A stretch of 64,000 nt of DNA, from positions 37,019,543 through 37,083,542 of the forward strand of contig NC_064754.1 in NCBI RefSeq assembly GCF_011397635.1, written 5' to 3'. A program made the translations under genes and the position numbers. This DNA is from Epinephelus fuscoguttatus. Its lineage: Eukaryota > Chordata > Actinopteri > Perciformes > Serranidae. A model generated the notes under the pieces. It made no database searches and was not told the DNA's origin. It saw only the letters and a program-made list of their open reading frames with translations. This document shows positions 34,009 to 47,600 of this stretch, one piece after another (within the stretch, counting starts at the first letter, position 1; every line of letters starts with the position of its first letter).

Positions 34009-36813
34009 ATGGCAGACGAAAAACCCAAGGTGAGGAGCGGATTTTGTATGGAGTTTTTCTGTACAGTGTGTACCCAATCCGTGCCTGATAATTGTACTGA
34101 TATCACCGTGAAAGGCCGCCTGTGAGACCAATTCGTCCACGGTGGCGTTATGACAAAGAAGGATACAAACCAGAGTTACCGCGTTAGCTAGCTGGCTAGC
34201 TAGCAAGCGAGCTAAGTTAGCATAATAAGCTAACACGGCTAATGCGCCTGAGACCCGGGCGGTATGAAAGAAATAATAATTGCTGGTCTTTTAAAACACG
34301 CTTAATCCACACCTCTTAAATGTCGCTATTAGTATCCGTGATATGCATGTAACACGTAGCAATATACATGTTGCATATAAATATAACGTCAGTCAGATCC
34401 GAAGAAAAGTGAGTAACGTTTAGCTGTTAGCAGTGTGCAGCGGCGACGGGCCTAAAGTAATTGTTTGAGCACAGACCGTTAACTGTTAACGGGTCTTACG
34501 TGACACAGTCGTGCTCATCGCCAGCACACGTCCGAGTGTCTCGGGTTAAATAACGTCTGTATTTTTCGATAGGTGCGTGTTGTTATTCCTGTTCTGACGA
34601 AGTTAGGCCGTTGAGCTTTATTTTAAATTGTAGGCCATTGTCAGCTGAATTGCTTGATGCTAATGCTAAATGCTAACATTGAAGTTAACGATGTTGCTGC
34701 TTTTCTGTGCTCAGTAGCCACACCACTCCTCCGGTCTGTGCTTAAAGGTGCAGATGTCAGACAAATTTGACCAAACGTGTAGCTCACACACGTGTTGTGA
34801 GTAGTTTATATATACCCTCATCGTTAGTGTTTGCGGTACATAACGTTATTGTACATCGATCTTAAATAATGTCTGGCCCTGGCTGTAGCGGATTTGTGGG
34901 TGAGGGGGAGAGCAAATGCATCACACATGTTGGAGGTCACATTTTTACTAAGGTTATTCTGTTTCCTGTACTTTCTGCCATCAATTTAACTTTCTGGAAA
35001 CTTCTGTTTTTGTCTCTTCCAGGAGGGAGTGAAGACGGAGAACAATGAGCACATCAATCTGAAGGTGGCAGGGCAGGATGGCTCAGTGGTGCAGTTCAAG
35101 ATCAAAAGGCACACTCCCCTCAGCAAACTGATGAAAGCTTATTGTGAACGGCAGGTAAGACTGCTACACAATGACTCAAAAGAAGTCATCTTTAGGTTAA
35201 TCTCAGTAAAGGTAGCCTGAATAAGAGGTCCTTGAATTGGAGACCAGTTGAGGGGTCCTGGGTGCTCGCCAAATGAGGATGGACCATTGTTGCGTAATGC
35301 TCATTGCACTTTTTTAGAGCATACTGCCATAAAGCACTGATACCAGGTTATTGTCACACACCTCTATTGTCTTAATTAATGGAATTGGAACAGTCATTAT
35401 AGTCTCTTGGTATCTGCCAATTCTATCATTTACATGGGCCCTAGTTAGACAGTACCTTGCAGATTGCAGATTTTTCAAGAATGAAAATAGGGCGCTAGCT
35501 AGCTATGCAGCATGAATTATTTTTTTCTTTACTTCTGTTCTGCAGTACATGGTTGGCACTTACGGCCTGAGGGTGGCCAGTCATTTCGTTAAGCAGTATT
35601 TTAAACATGATATCTCTCTGTCTTCCCACACAGGGGCTGGCGATGAGGCAAATACGGTTCCGGTTTGACGGTCAGCCCATCAATGAAACAGACACACCCT
35701 CGCAGGTAAGGCTTCGCCCTCTTCTACAGCCAACTACCCTCACAGAATTGCTACCTTAGCCATTGTCTCTGATTTTACACTTTGTTGTCAGTGTTAGGAT
35801 TATGCACCATTTTTTAAAAGTATTTCTGGAAAGCAACTGGTGAGACAAAAGGATTTGCAAAAGTTTAAGGTCAGAGGTTCTTTTGAAACCCTAACAACAT
35901 TATTCTTAATTGCAAAATACACATCAAATGAATTAATGTTTGTGCCTTGCAGTGGGAATCCTCATTCACAGGTTTGGTAAATGATAAATCTGAATTATTG
36001 AAAATCAGTGCCACTAGACAGCAGTGAAATAGTTGAGGAAATACAAGGAGTCCACTCTGAAAACTTGCTGCAAAGCTACTCTTAACTTTATACTTGAGGG
36101 TGAACCCTTCACATCAGCTTTGTCAAGTATATGTACTGTATTATGGTGCTGGTATTAGACTTTACAAACAGCACTTAGCAGCTGTGAACAGATCAGAGTC
36201 CATGCTGTAGATGCGCTGCCTCTTTATGTCCATAGAACAATAACATAAAGGAAAAGGTCTTGTTTACTTTAATGTTGGAAGTCTCATTTTAGGCGAAACT
36301 CTACTAAGTTTCTGTACCTCTTCCTCTAACCTCTTTTTAAGTTTTTTTTCCTCTTTCTACTTACATCACATCCTTGACATTTACTCAGTCTTCATTTTCT
36401 GACCTAGTCTGCCTTTTTGTAAGAGATGTAATAAAATAAACTTTGCCCTGTACATGTTTCAAACTAACTTCCTGTTGAAACGTTTTGGAGGCATTAGCTG
36501 GCCTCACTGGCATTGTCAACACTTCGTTAGTGGCTTCAAAGTAAAGACCTATCACTGCCTTCAAATTACAGTTATTGTGAAGCACATGCAGGAAGTGCTG
36601 GGTTAGTAGTTATAAGTGGACACAGGCACTGTAAACAGTGGCTGTCATTGTGTTGGAGCTATAGGTGTCAAATGGTGTTAAGACAATATATTTGCAGGGG
36701 ATGGATCAACTGACATTTAAACCTTTTTCTCTCTTTTTTTTTAACAGCTAGAAATGGAGGACGAAGATACGATTGACGTGTTCCAACAGCAAACCGGAGG
36801 CTCTTCCCTTTAA
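34009..36813 (+). CDS. sumo2: SUMO2/3-type small ubiquitin-like modifier (4 exons, complete)
   Basis: Coding exons 34009-34029, 35023-35154, 35634-35705 and 36748-36813 give 291 nt, 96 aa plus TAA, with all junctions in phase 0. This exon layout is that of vertebrate SUMO2/3. The protein is conjugated to lysines of nuclear targets by the E1 SAE1/UBA2 and E2 UBC9. The sequence shows [17 protein letters not shown] with the VKTE consensus (K11) used for poly-SUMO chains, the ubiquitin fold ([40 protein letters not shown]) and the terminal QQQTGG, where SENP proteases cut. The tail after GG is SSL, unlike VY in human SUMO2 as I recall. Position between GGA3-like and JPT1-like genes supports sumo2 over sumo3. 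The start sits in a good context (cagccatgg). Confidence 0.95.
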
Positions 36814-37251
36814 AGACTGTTTCCTACGAACATCCCTACCTCCCCTCTTCATCCCTGAACATCTTTGTTATGCCCAGTCTTCAAATGTTCATGACCAGTG
36901 TTGATACCATTCAGTGGAATACTTTTACAAAATGTTCAAAGGCAGCGGCACAGTCAATGTAGATAGATATAATCACACTGGCATTCATATATTACCATGT
37001 CTGAGCTGCGCAGTTTAAACATCCTGTAAGCTGCAGTGAGTCTAATGTGCTGAAGAAATTAGAAGCTTGCCATCATCATTTTTTTTCTCTCCCCACCCCT
37101 TCCCCTGGAGGTTTAACAGAAAGCTCCTTTTTCTTTTGTTTTTTTATATACTTATGTCATTGAGGTTTTGATTCAGATGGACTTTTGTTATTGTTGTCAA
37201 GTAAGCCTGCATTTTAAATTCACATCTGTTGTTATGAAAATGTATTATTGG

Positions 37252-37257
37252 AATAAA
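37252..37257 (+). terminator. Polyadenylation signal of sumo2
   Basis: AATAAA lies 438 bases after the TAA stop and is followed by a T-rich then GT-rich stretch (ctgttgtttgttttatgg), the usual arrangement of cleavage elements. Confidence 0.6.
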
Positions 37258-37269
37258 TTGAGTCTTTTT

Positions 37270-38160
37270 TTTTAAACATATGTCCCTGTTGTTTGTTTTA
37301 TGGATACTTAAGTAGTCTAAACCAGCAGCTGTCATCAGAGTCAGCATGTAGAATGCTAGTTAGAAAAAAAAAAAGTGCAGTTTTTTTTTTTACCTGAAAC
37401 AATTTAATGCTTAACCATAAATGTGTAAAACAAATTGGAAGGTAAATCTAAGATGGCTGTTATTTACTTTCAATTTGTAATGCTTCAAATGTCTTTCTGA
37501 AAGTCAGGCTTGCACTTGTCGGAAACAGTACAAACCATACTACTTGTTCTGTGGACTGCTAACAGGCCTATCCCAGCTTCAGTACCTGTTGAGTATTAAA
37601 ATCTGGCCACACAGAAAGGCTTGCCTGTAAAAAAAACCCCAAAACTGTAAAATGTGGTAGTTGTCTTAAATCACTGTGTGGTTAGTTGTGTGCAAGTCAT
37701 AAACCACAGAGTAGGCATAACACCCACATCTGCATATATTTCCACCATCATGTTATGAGGATGCATGCATGGTTGCTTTAGCTTGTCTCCTGGCTGCAAC
37801 TCAGCTGTTGAGAGTTTATAAACAAGACTTGCTTCAAGTCCACAACAGGGACAATGAGCTGTCATTAAAGAGTTTTGGAAACTACTCTTTTATGAGTTTG
37901 CCACTTGTCTTTTGATTTTACTCTTGGTATTTGGAGTAAATTGCTTCACTTAAGTTTTTCTCACATAGTATTGGTTCTAGATTGTGTATTTTTGAATAAG
38001 ATTGCAGTATTAGATAATGTTATTCTGAATAATATGACAATAAACAGTAGCTGTTTCAGTATATGATGAAAACTGATGGTGGACTTCTGGGTCAACATCC
38101 AATTTACTATGTGCATGCCATGTAAACAATTTATCCAATCACAGGTTTGATTAATTTGCC
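37270..38160. other. Short intergenic region between sumo2 and jpt1
   Basis: A/T-rich, with poly-A and poly-T runs near 37363-37391. No gene recognised. The two genes are 1.9 kb apart from stop to start. Confidence 0.6.
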
Positions 38161-38179
38161 AGTATCCAATCATAGAAGG

Positions 38180-38699
38180 AGCTGTTCACTTGTGGGCGGT
38201 GCTTGAGCTGTAGAAACGCCTCCTTCACAGTGGTTTCTGTCGCACCGTCGCACCCGCACTTCAGTCTGTCAAACCCGTGGATGTACAAAGAGATTTCAGC
38301 CAGCCCAACCGGAAACAGGGCGTTTTTACCTTCAAATTAAAATCCAAATGTGTCACTTGTACCGAGACAGGGTCTCAAACAATAAACTTTTAGCCAAGAA
38401 GCACGCGCTGCTTAGATTAATAATTCAGTTGTGATTTGATGAAACTTCGATTTGATCTTAAATATTGCTACAACACTTTAATTTTCAGTTGAGCATACTT
38501 TATTTTGAAATTCCGACCGGAAGTGAGACGTCTCCTTCTGGTCACTTTGACACTGGTCCACTCAGACTGGAAGCAGGTTGATTATTGGGAACCACCGGCT
38601 AGGATAGACAATGATGAGGCGGTGAAGTGTCGCTAATTAAAGTGTAATTCGCGTGTATCCTGACAGATTTATACATATTTTACGACTCCTTGTGCAAAA
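38180..38699 (+). promoter_or_regulatory. Promoter and 5' UTR region of jpt1
   Basis: CpG-containing sequence (tcgcaccgtcgcacccgc, gaccggaagtgagacgtc, gaaccaccggctagg) precedes the ATG, with ccggaagtgag resembling an ETS-type site. Transcription start not determinable. Confidence 0.4.
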
Positions 38700-41600
38700 A
38701 TGACGACGACCACGACATATCAAGGGATGGAGCCCGGCTCTAAAAGCAGTTCCAGGTAAAAAGGCGTCGTTCAGACGGTTCCATAACCCGTTAGCCACCA
38801 TGATGCCAACAAGTCCTGCATCCTCTGACGTTAACCTCAACGCTACAAAGGTTAACCTAAAATGTAGATAGTTTTGCTCTGACCCCTGTCCGTAATTATT
38901 AATTAACCGCTTCGAAATGGTTGTATATAAGCATGAGGCGACGATGCCAGGATAAAGCTCGGTACCACACCTTCCCGTTTTTTCCTGCTGGGATGGACCC
39001 TTCCCATTTTTCAACGGTAGCTAGCAAGATAGCACACATGTACCCTCCCTTTTGTAGAGAGGCTGCTCAGCTAGCATGTGCAAACTAGGCGGCTCGGCAC
39101 CACACAGCAGTATTAACTGCGGGCCTTTGACGTAATATTACCTCCATCACTTTTATGGGTATATTATCCGAAATGGAAAGATGTATCAAATCTGTCACTC
39201 CAGTTTGGGTGGGGCCACCGTGGTTTTCAGATCACATATCGAGATGATCAGTGAGGTAACGTTACAATAAAGGCATCCTTTAGTCTGCCCTGCATATGGC
39301 CTCATTGAGGCGAGGGCCATGTTACAGCTGGCTACACCTGACAATAACCCGAGCCACATGTATAATTCTCATCATCGAGATGCAGGGAGATGGATCCACA
39401 TCCGCTGGTAATCCAGTGATAGAAAAACCGTAAGGATGCAGAACTCACAATGTTTAAGTGAACGATTGAGGTATCAGCTAGGCATGTTGTTATCATGATA
39501 CATTTCATCACGCTATGATGAAATGTATCATGATACATTTCATCATAGCGTGACAGTAGCAATGTGAGTAATGATGTAAAATACATCACACCAATGTATT
39601 AACCACAGTAAACCTTATAGGAAAAATACATTATCACTGATATATAACAGTATAACAATATATACTTAGTTGCCAGTTTAATAGGTACATCTTGTTAGGA
39701 ATATTGTGGTCTAATACAACAGCCCTGCAATAAATCCTGTCCTCATGAAGGTAATTTTTGAGGCTGTAGTTTGTGTCAGTGTTGCTGGAATGTTTTCTAT
39801 ATGTTGGGTTTAATATAAGTCATAAACATCTGTAATAATAACATTGTTACAAGTCATACCACAGTATTACAGTAGCATAAACTGTACCTTATGTATAAAG
39901 GCCACATAAACACATTAAAGAGAATGCTGTTGTGTTCCTCTTGTCATTAAAGTTCACTGAAACATTAATGACATGTATGCAGTGACCTTTTCATCTCGGC
40001 AGGCATCGCCTGGTCCTTCCTTGCCACTTGAATCTGGTTGTCTAGACAGTGCAAAGATAGTTTGCAACCACTCTGATGAGTTGATCTGATAGACTGTTTA
40101 AAGTTCAAAGTTATTTACAGTTTATCCAAAAGGTAGCACATTGTTACACGATACAAAATGAAATTTCTGACCTTTATTGGCACAAATGTGAATTAACAAT
40201 AATTTCTTACTGATAAATTCTGCACATCCCTCACCTGAAACAAAACATTTAGGTAGGTTATTTTTTTGTAGGCATCTGACAGGCATTGAAAACATTAGCC
40301 ATTATGATCCAGCTTTTAGTAACAGTGCTGACCATTCCTCTCTTCCCAGGGTTTTGCGCCCTCCCGGAGGCGGCTCCAACATTTCACTTGGTGCAGATGA
40401 GGAGAAGCCACCCGTCCGGAAAAACAAGATGGCTTCCAGTGTTTTCGCTGAGCCAGAGGACCCCTATGCCAATCGAAGGAACAACCCACCAGGTACAATC
40501 TCCTTCTCCTCCAAACAGCTGCTGCTTTAGTGTGAAAGCTTAGAACTCTACTTTCTATCCATCTTACTTTGAAAGTTTACTGCAGCATTTATGGATAGTG
40601 TCACTTAAAAATCAAACCAGAGCACTAAACCAGTGACAATGAGGAACAAGTTTGAGAATATTGATTATTGTGTTTTGGAGATGCAAGGTTTTCTCTGCAG
40701 ATTTTTCTCTCGCTGCTGGACCAAAGTGATCCTCAACAACCCCAAGCTACTCAACACTTCAGACAGCCGAATACATAAGAATAACATTTGCTGTCTCCAC
40801 TGGTGCTACTTGACATAACAGGTTTAGGTGCCCAAATGATGAATTGATTTCTCTCTCAGGCTGTCATTAGATATTCAAGCACTGGTGTTTCTCTATTAAT
40901 CAGGATCTTCACAAGCCTGCGGAGATTTGAAATATTCATGTAGAATTGAGCTGCCCCAAGTCCTTGTTAGATCACAGGGCTTATTATAGAATTTAAAAAG
41001 TATATTTCTCAGAGGAATAATAAAAGGCTGTCATTCCTGCCTAGAGCTGGGTTTTCCAGGCCTTCTCTAAATGCACAATACTACGCAGCCAAATGTTACC
41101 AAAAGAGGAATTGAAACATAATAGGAAGTAAAAGTGATGCCAGGTATGCATTTTTTTAATCTTGTGCAGTGGTTCCTAATTTTCTAGAACAAATGCACCA
41201 ATTTAAGTCAAACACATGTGTCACAAGAGATGTCTCTTGAACTTACTCAGAGGCATTGCTGCATTTGATAGTTCTTCCTTGCAGATGTCGTGTATAGGAC
41301 AGGTTGCAAGAAGCAGTAAACCAGGTAGCTTTCATTGCGCAGTGCAAAGATGGATCAACAATTATTTTTCTGTCTCTTGTGACAAATAGCTTTTTTTTTT
41401 TTAATTTTTTTTTTTTTTTAACATGCAATGAAACAAATATTTTGGCCTGTAAGGTGGGGCTTTCTGTGTTTGAAACGTTCAGTGACATCAAAATATGGGG
41501 CAGGTGTCAAATTGTAAATGTCTTGACAGCTTTAACTACATCTGGCGTTCCCGGAATCTCTTTAAGGAGGGATGAACTGTAACACATCAATCACAGAAGC

Positions 41601-44600
41601 TTTTCTGACACTGGCATGTGCAAAGTTAGGTGACATTTTAACAGCATCAGCCTGGATTCCTTTTCTCCAAGGCAGTGATTTATCAACCAGGAAGCCTCTG
41701 TCAAAGAGTTTTGAGTTGCTACCCTAATGGGAAAAAAATAGACAACTATTAAATATCTTTTACTTATTGGTAACCTTTTTAAAACATACCACCACAGCAG
41801 TTAACTCTTTTTACACAATTTTTGAATGAAACAAATATATATAAAATCCTGCTTTTTCACATTGTTTAAATGAAAATAGAAATATGAAAGTGAAAAATAA
41901 AATCCTGCTGTTTTTTTTAACACATTTTTTGAACGAAAAATATAAATATACAGTACAGGCCAAAAGTTTGGACACACCTTCTCATTCAATGCGTTTTCTT
42001 TATTTTCATGACTATTTACATTGTAGATTCTCACTGAAGGCATCAAAACTATGAATGAACACATGTGGAGTTATGTACTTAACAAAAAGGTGAAATAACT
42101 GAAAACATGTTTTATATTCTAGTTTCTTCAAAATAGCCACCCTTTGCTCTGATTACTGCTTTGCACACTCTTGGCATTCTCTCCATGAGCTTCAAGAGGT
42201 AGTCACCTGAAATGGTTTCCACTTCACAGGTGTGCCTTATCAGGGTTAATTAGTGGAATTTCTTGCTTTATCAATGGGGTTGGGACCATCAGTTGTGTTG
42301 TGCAGAAGTCAGGTTAATACACAGCCGACAGCCCTATTGGACAACTGTTAAAATTCATATTATGGCAAGAACCAATCAGCTAACTAAAGAAAAAAGAGTG
42401 GCCATCATTACTTTAAGAAATGAAGGTCAGTCAGTCCGGAAAATTGCAAAAACTTTAAATGTGTCCCCAAGTGGAGTCGCAAAAACCATCAAGCGCTACA
42501 ACGAAACTGGCACACATGAGGACCGACCCAGGAAAGGAAGACCAAGAGTCACCTCTGCTTCTGAGGATAAGTTCATCCGAGTCACCAGCCTCAGAAATGG
42601 CAAGTTAACAGCAGCTCAGATCAGAGACCAGATGAATGCCACACAGAGTTCTAGCAGCAGACCCATCTCTAGAACAACTGTTAAGAGGAGACTGCGCCAA
42701 TCAGGCCTTCATGGTCAAATAGCTGCTAGGAAACCACTGCTAAGGAGAGGCAACAAGCAGAAGAGATTTGTTTGGGCCAAGAAACACAAGGAATGGACAT
42801 TAGACCAGTGGAAATCTGTGCTTTGGTCTGATGAGTCCAAATTTGAGATCTTTGGTTCCAACCGCCGTGTCTTTGTGAGACGCAGAAAAGGTGAACGGAT
42901 GGATTCCACATGCCTGGTTCCCACTGTGAAGCATGGAGGAGGAGGAGGTGTGATGGTGTGGGGGTGTTTTGCTGGTGACACACCTCCAGGCTGTGTAAGG
43001 GCTATTTGACCAAGAAGGAGAGTGATGGAGTGCTGCGGCAGATGACCTGGCCTCCACAGTCACCGGACCTGAACCCAATCGAGATGGTTTGGGGTGAGCT
43101 GGACCGCAGAGTGAAGGCAAAGGGGCCAACAAGTGCTAAACACCTCTGGGAACTCCTTCAAGACTGTTGGAAAACCATTTCAGGTGACTACCTCTTGAAG
43201 CTCATGGAGAGAATGCCAAGAGTGTGCAAAGCAGTAATCAGAGCAAAGGGTGGCTATTTTGAAGAAACTAGAATATAAAACATGTTTTCAGTAATTTCAC
43301 CTTTTTTTGTTAAGTACATAACTCCACATGTGTTCATTCATAGTTTTGATGCCTTCAGTGGGAATCTACAATGTAAATAGTCATGAAAATAAAGAAAATG
43401 CATTGAATGAGAAGGTGTGTCCAAACTTTTGGCCTGTACTGTACATTTCTGCTTTAACAGTTTTACTCAATTAAAATAAAAAGTATAGTGCAGCTGGTCA
43501 GCTTTAAAGCCTGCTCAGATTCAGTTTTACTAGGAACTTACTTAGCTTTCCCACTTTGTTAAAGTGCAGGAAACAAAACATGCTTATATCTAAAGTGCAG
43601 CTTCAACAATTTGACTCCAATGGCGTTGATTATTTCCTTAGCGAGATGGTCAGGGAAACGCTCTTTCTTTTTAAACGACGACGATATCGTAGTTTGCACC
43701 AGACTGCTTTTTCTAGTCGTGACGGTTAACGTTCAAACTCGGGTGGTGTCGCTTTAGATGCATTAGCATGTTAGACGTGTGTCCAAGTACATTCCCGACC
43801 GCTGTTCTGCAGTGCCGGCACACTGCTTTTGTCTTGTCCACTTGTTTATTTCCATCTTCGTATTTTACCCTGAAACCAAAGTGTTCCCAAACGGAGGACT
43901 TAAGGTTTGCGGGTGGGTCTTCAGATTCATCAGACTCACTTGCCATGGGGTCCATGTCAGTCGTTCGACATCCCATTAGCCTGACTGTCCGCGGTGCTGA
44001 ATGGCTTGCGGCAGGCGTATGGTGCACCGCGACCGGCTTGAGGCAGAGCAGGCTCACGGCTTATGTGTTTGTCACTTTCTTTTTCATTTTAACCCACGCC
44101 ATGCACAAAGTGAAAGCAGAGATTTACGGGACTCGATGCGTCACTCAGTTATGTCTGTCGGGGAACTAGATATTTTAAATGGTTCGGCTCGCAAAAACAG
44201 AATTAAAATAAAACAAAATAAAATAATATCCTGCGCCCAATAATTCGGTACAGGGTCGTGCCGAACCGAAAGTCGTGTACTGAACGGTTCGACACAAATA
44301 CATGTACCGTTACGGCCCTAATAATCATACCTTTAAAGCTACAGTTGGTAACTTCTGAAAGAACTTTTTGTCATTTGCTGGAACTGTCACTATATCTTCA
44401 CACTAGTACATGAGATGGATCATTTGGGGGAAAAACAAAATAATTTTCCTCTTCCTCCTCCCAGTGCTTCTAATGGCATTTACAGGAATCTATCCTGACG
44501 GAATAAAAACAACCAATCAGAGTTAGGGGATTCTCGAACACAGCTGCCCACTGGCAGTAGTGGACAAAGTACTTGAAAACCATTCTGAGTAAAAGTGAAA

Positions 44601-47600
44601 ATAGAAGATGATTTTGGTAAAAGTTAAAGTCACCTGTTAGAATATTATTTTAGGGAAAAGTCTTTAAGTATCTGATATTTACTTCACTCAAGTATCAAGA
44701 GTAATTTTATTACGTTAAAAGGTTAAATTTTTGAAGAAAAAGTACAAGTAAATGCTGGTAATAAAAAAGCAAGCAGTCAGAAATCTGAGGATTATGAAGT
44801 TTATTTCTTCTCAACATGTACACCACCTTAAAAACCAAGTGTACATTAAAACAAGGGCTTCTTCACACTCCACTGCAGTGGAGCGGTCTCCACACAGTTG
44901 CCTGTCACAAATCTTTATCTCCTTGAACCATTACTTGCCCTCTCTGCTGTGGCACGCCATCTCCTGCTTACATCATGAAGTCGATTTCACCATCGAGTGG
45001 AATATAGTCACTATCGTGTAGCGTCTAATCTGACGTGCAGCCTGGGCTTGACTTGACATTGAAACTTAACTGCGACTTTGAGAGCACTTGTTTGCATTTG
45101 CCATTGTGTGATTAATCTATGATCAAACTTGCAAGCTAGAACCACTGATAAACCAAACTTTCAGTTTTTATTTTGTAGTTACAAAGTAAGTAAAGTAAAA
45201 AGTAAGTAAAGAATGCTTAGGGCGTAGAAATACATAGATACTAGAGTAAAACAGGAGTATAATACTTTTACTCCAGTACATAGAAATACATTTTATTCAG
45301 AAAATTTAGTGTAGTAAAAGTGAAAGTTGACAGAAATATAATAAGTCAAGTACAGATACTCCCAAAAAATACTAAAGTATAGTAACAAAGTATTATTACT
45401 TCATTACATTTCAACACTGCCCATCTGCTTGCTCTGGCTGGTGGGCAGTGCTTGGTTGATGCACGACTGTCTTCAGTGTGGCTGCCGGTTCACAAACTCT
45501 CTCATGTTACAGGTAAACAGTACACTAAAATATATTTCTGAAAACATTTGAAAACAGGCATTGTAGTAACAGAATCTTGATTCATACCTAATCAGCTCTG
45601 CCTAGTTTGACAGTTTGCCCGCAGTTCACGAGAATGATTGACGTGATTGACAGCTGCGTTGGAGATCCCTCGACTCTGATTGTTTTCGTTCAGCTGCAAA
45701 TGCCATTAGAAGCACTAGGAGGAAGCAGAGGGACACAATATTTTTCACAGACTCTCTTTTGTACTATTCTAAGAATATATTGACAGTTTCATCAAATATG
45801 GCGAAAAGTTACTTGTATAAAAGTTACTCACCATAGCTTTAACACGTGTTAATGAATGCAGTGTGAGTGAAATAATAACAAACATTTTTTATCAAAGACC
45901 TAATTCTAAATTCAAGCAAAAAAGAGCAGCCTTACTGAAAAGGGATGCTATTAAGAGTAATTTCCTTATTAAATTATTTTCCTGTCATAAATATTTTCTT
46001 TGTGTATAGAAAGAGTCGTGTACAGCAGGCTATTTAAAGAGATTCTTCGTGGTCACAGGCTGAATACATATTGAAGCTTTGACACATTCTCTTCCTCTTA
46101 ATTTCCGTCTTCCTCCTTTTACTTCTCACATTCAGTGAGAGAAGCGAGCCTTTAGTCCTTTCAGTATATGAACCTTGATTTTAATGGAGTCAGAATGGCT
46201 GTCTTCTTGAAACAAGATCAACTTATTTTTCAGCAAGCAGTTTCCTCGTAGTCACTGAATGCTTTTCTCACTGTTTTGATTTCACTGCAACTGCAGCAGC
46301 TCAGCTGTCACAGAGAGGCACAGTGATTGGCTGTATTGGGCTCCGTCATGTGTGTACATGGACAGTTGGACTGGCATGGCGGTCCTGGTCCAGCTTTAAA
46401 ATGACAGCGTAATTAGGATTCATGCATCTAGTTATTAAATATTTTATAAGCAGAATCTTAAACTAAACATGTTTAGTTAATAATAGAGTGAGACTTCCTC
46501 CTCCTCTGTCAAATGTGACAATACCACAGCATATAAAAGAAGCTGGCCATCCGCTCTGTTACCAACACTTGGGGAGCCTTCTGTACATGATACGTCAATC
46601 ATACCTGGACTGTCTAAAATCAAAGAGCACCATGAGGTCTGTTGGCAGCAAACCTTTTAAACAGTGTCAACATCCAAAGAGGAACTTGTCAGATGACTCC
46701 TGCAATATAATTTGCATCTCTGTGGCCTATTTGTATACTCATGTTTTCACACAAATGGGGCTTCCATCTGCTTCTCAAACTATACCAACTAAAGCTGAAA
46801 GCTAAATCTAGTAGAATACATTATACATTATTTTCCTGTAAAATGTAGTTAAGTATAAATCAGAAATCTCAAAATATAAATACTAATGAGAAACATCAGC
46901 ACTCAGAAATAATTGTAAGAACAGTTCTTTAGCCAAAAAAAAGAAAAATAAGACAAAGGTCCTGCTCAGACAGTCTTATTGACAGGCATGTAAGACCAAA
47001 AGCTCTTGAATGAATACTAAACACTGTCGCTTATTTTTAAGGCAAGGCAAGGCAAGTTTATTTGTAGAGCACAATTCATACACAAAGTAATTCAAAGTGC
47101 TTTACAGAACAAGAAAATGCATTAAAATCACAATACAAAATAAAAACATAAATAATCATTATAAAATGAACTTTAAAAGAGAAGAGTGCAGATAAGATCT
47201 TTTCAGTCATATGCACAGTAAAATAGAGCTGTTTTGAGCCTAGATTTGAACATTGTCAGAGTAGAGGCCTGTCTCACATCTTCAGAAAGACTGTTCTAGA
47301 TTTTAGCTGCATAAAACTGGAATCCTGATTCCCCATGTTTAGTCCTGTTTTTAACAAACAAGACTTATGTCTTTCACAATTCACACTTATGTCTTTCACA
47401 ATTTAAATCGATTTTTTCCCCTCCTAGTTAAAAAAAAACAAACATTTGCGGCCTGGTAGCACATACCTGGGGTCCAAAGCTTTCAGCATGTGAATAAACC
47501 CCAGCTTTTCCACAGTAGCCTATATATGGGCACCATATCTCTTGCAATATACATGGCGACTGCATCTGTGATTGCTTTCCACCGGACCCCTTTCTTATCA

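Noticed and set aside
33859-34236. 125-aa minus-strand ORF over the sumo2 promoter and exon 1
   Set aside because: CpG-rich DNA leaves frames open by chance; no family resemblance, and it is antisense to the sumo2 start.
42715-43132. Minus-strand ORFs of 85-110 aa opposite the Tc1 transposase
   Set aside because: These are antisense shadows of the transposase coding sequence.
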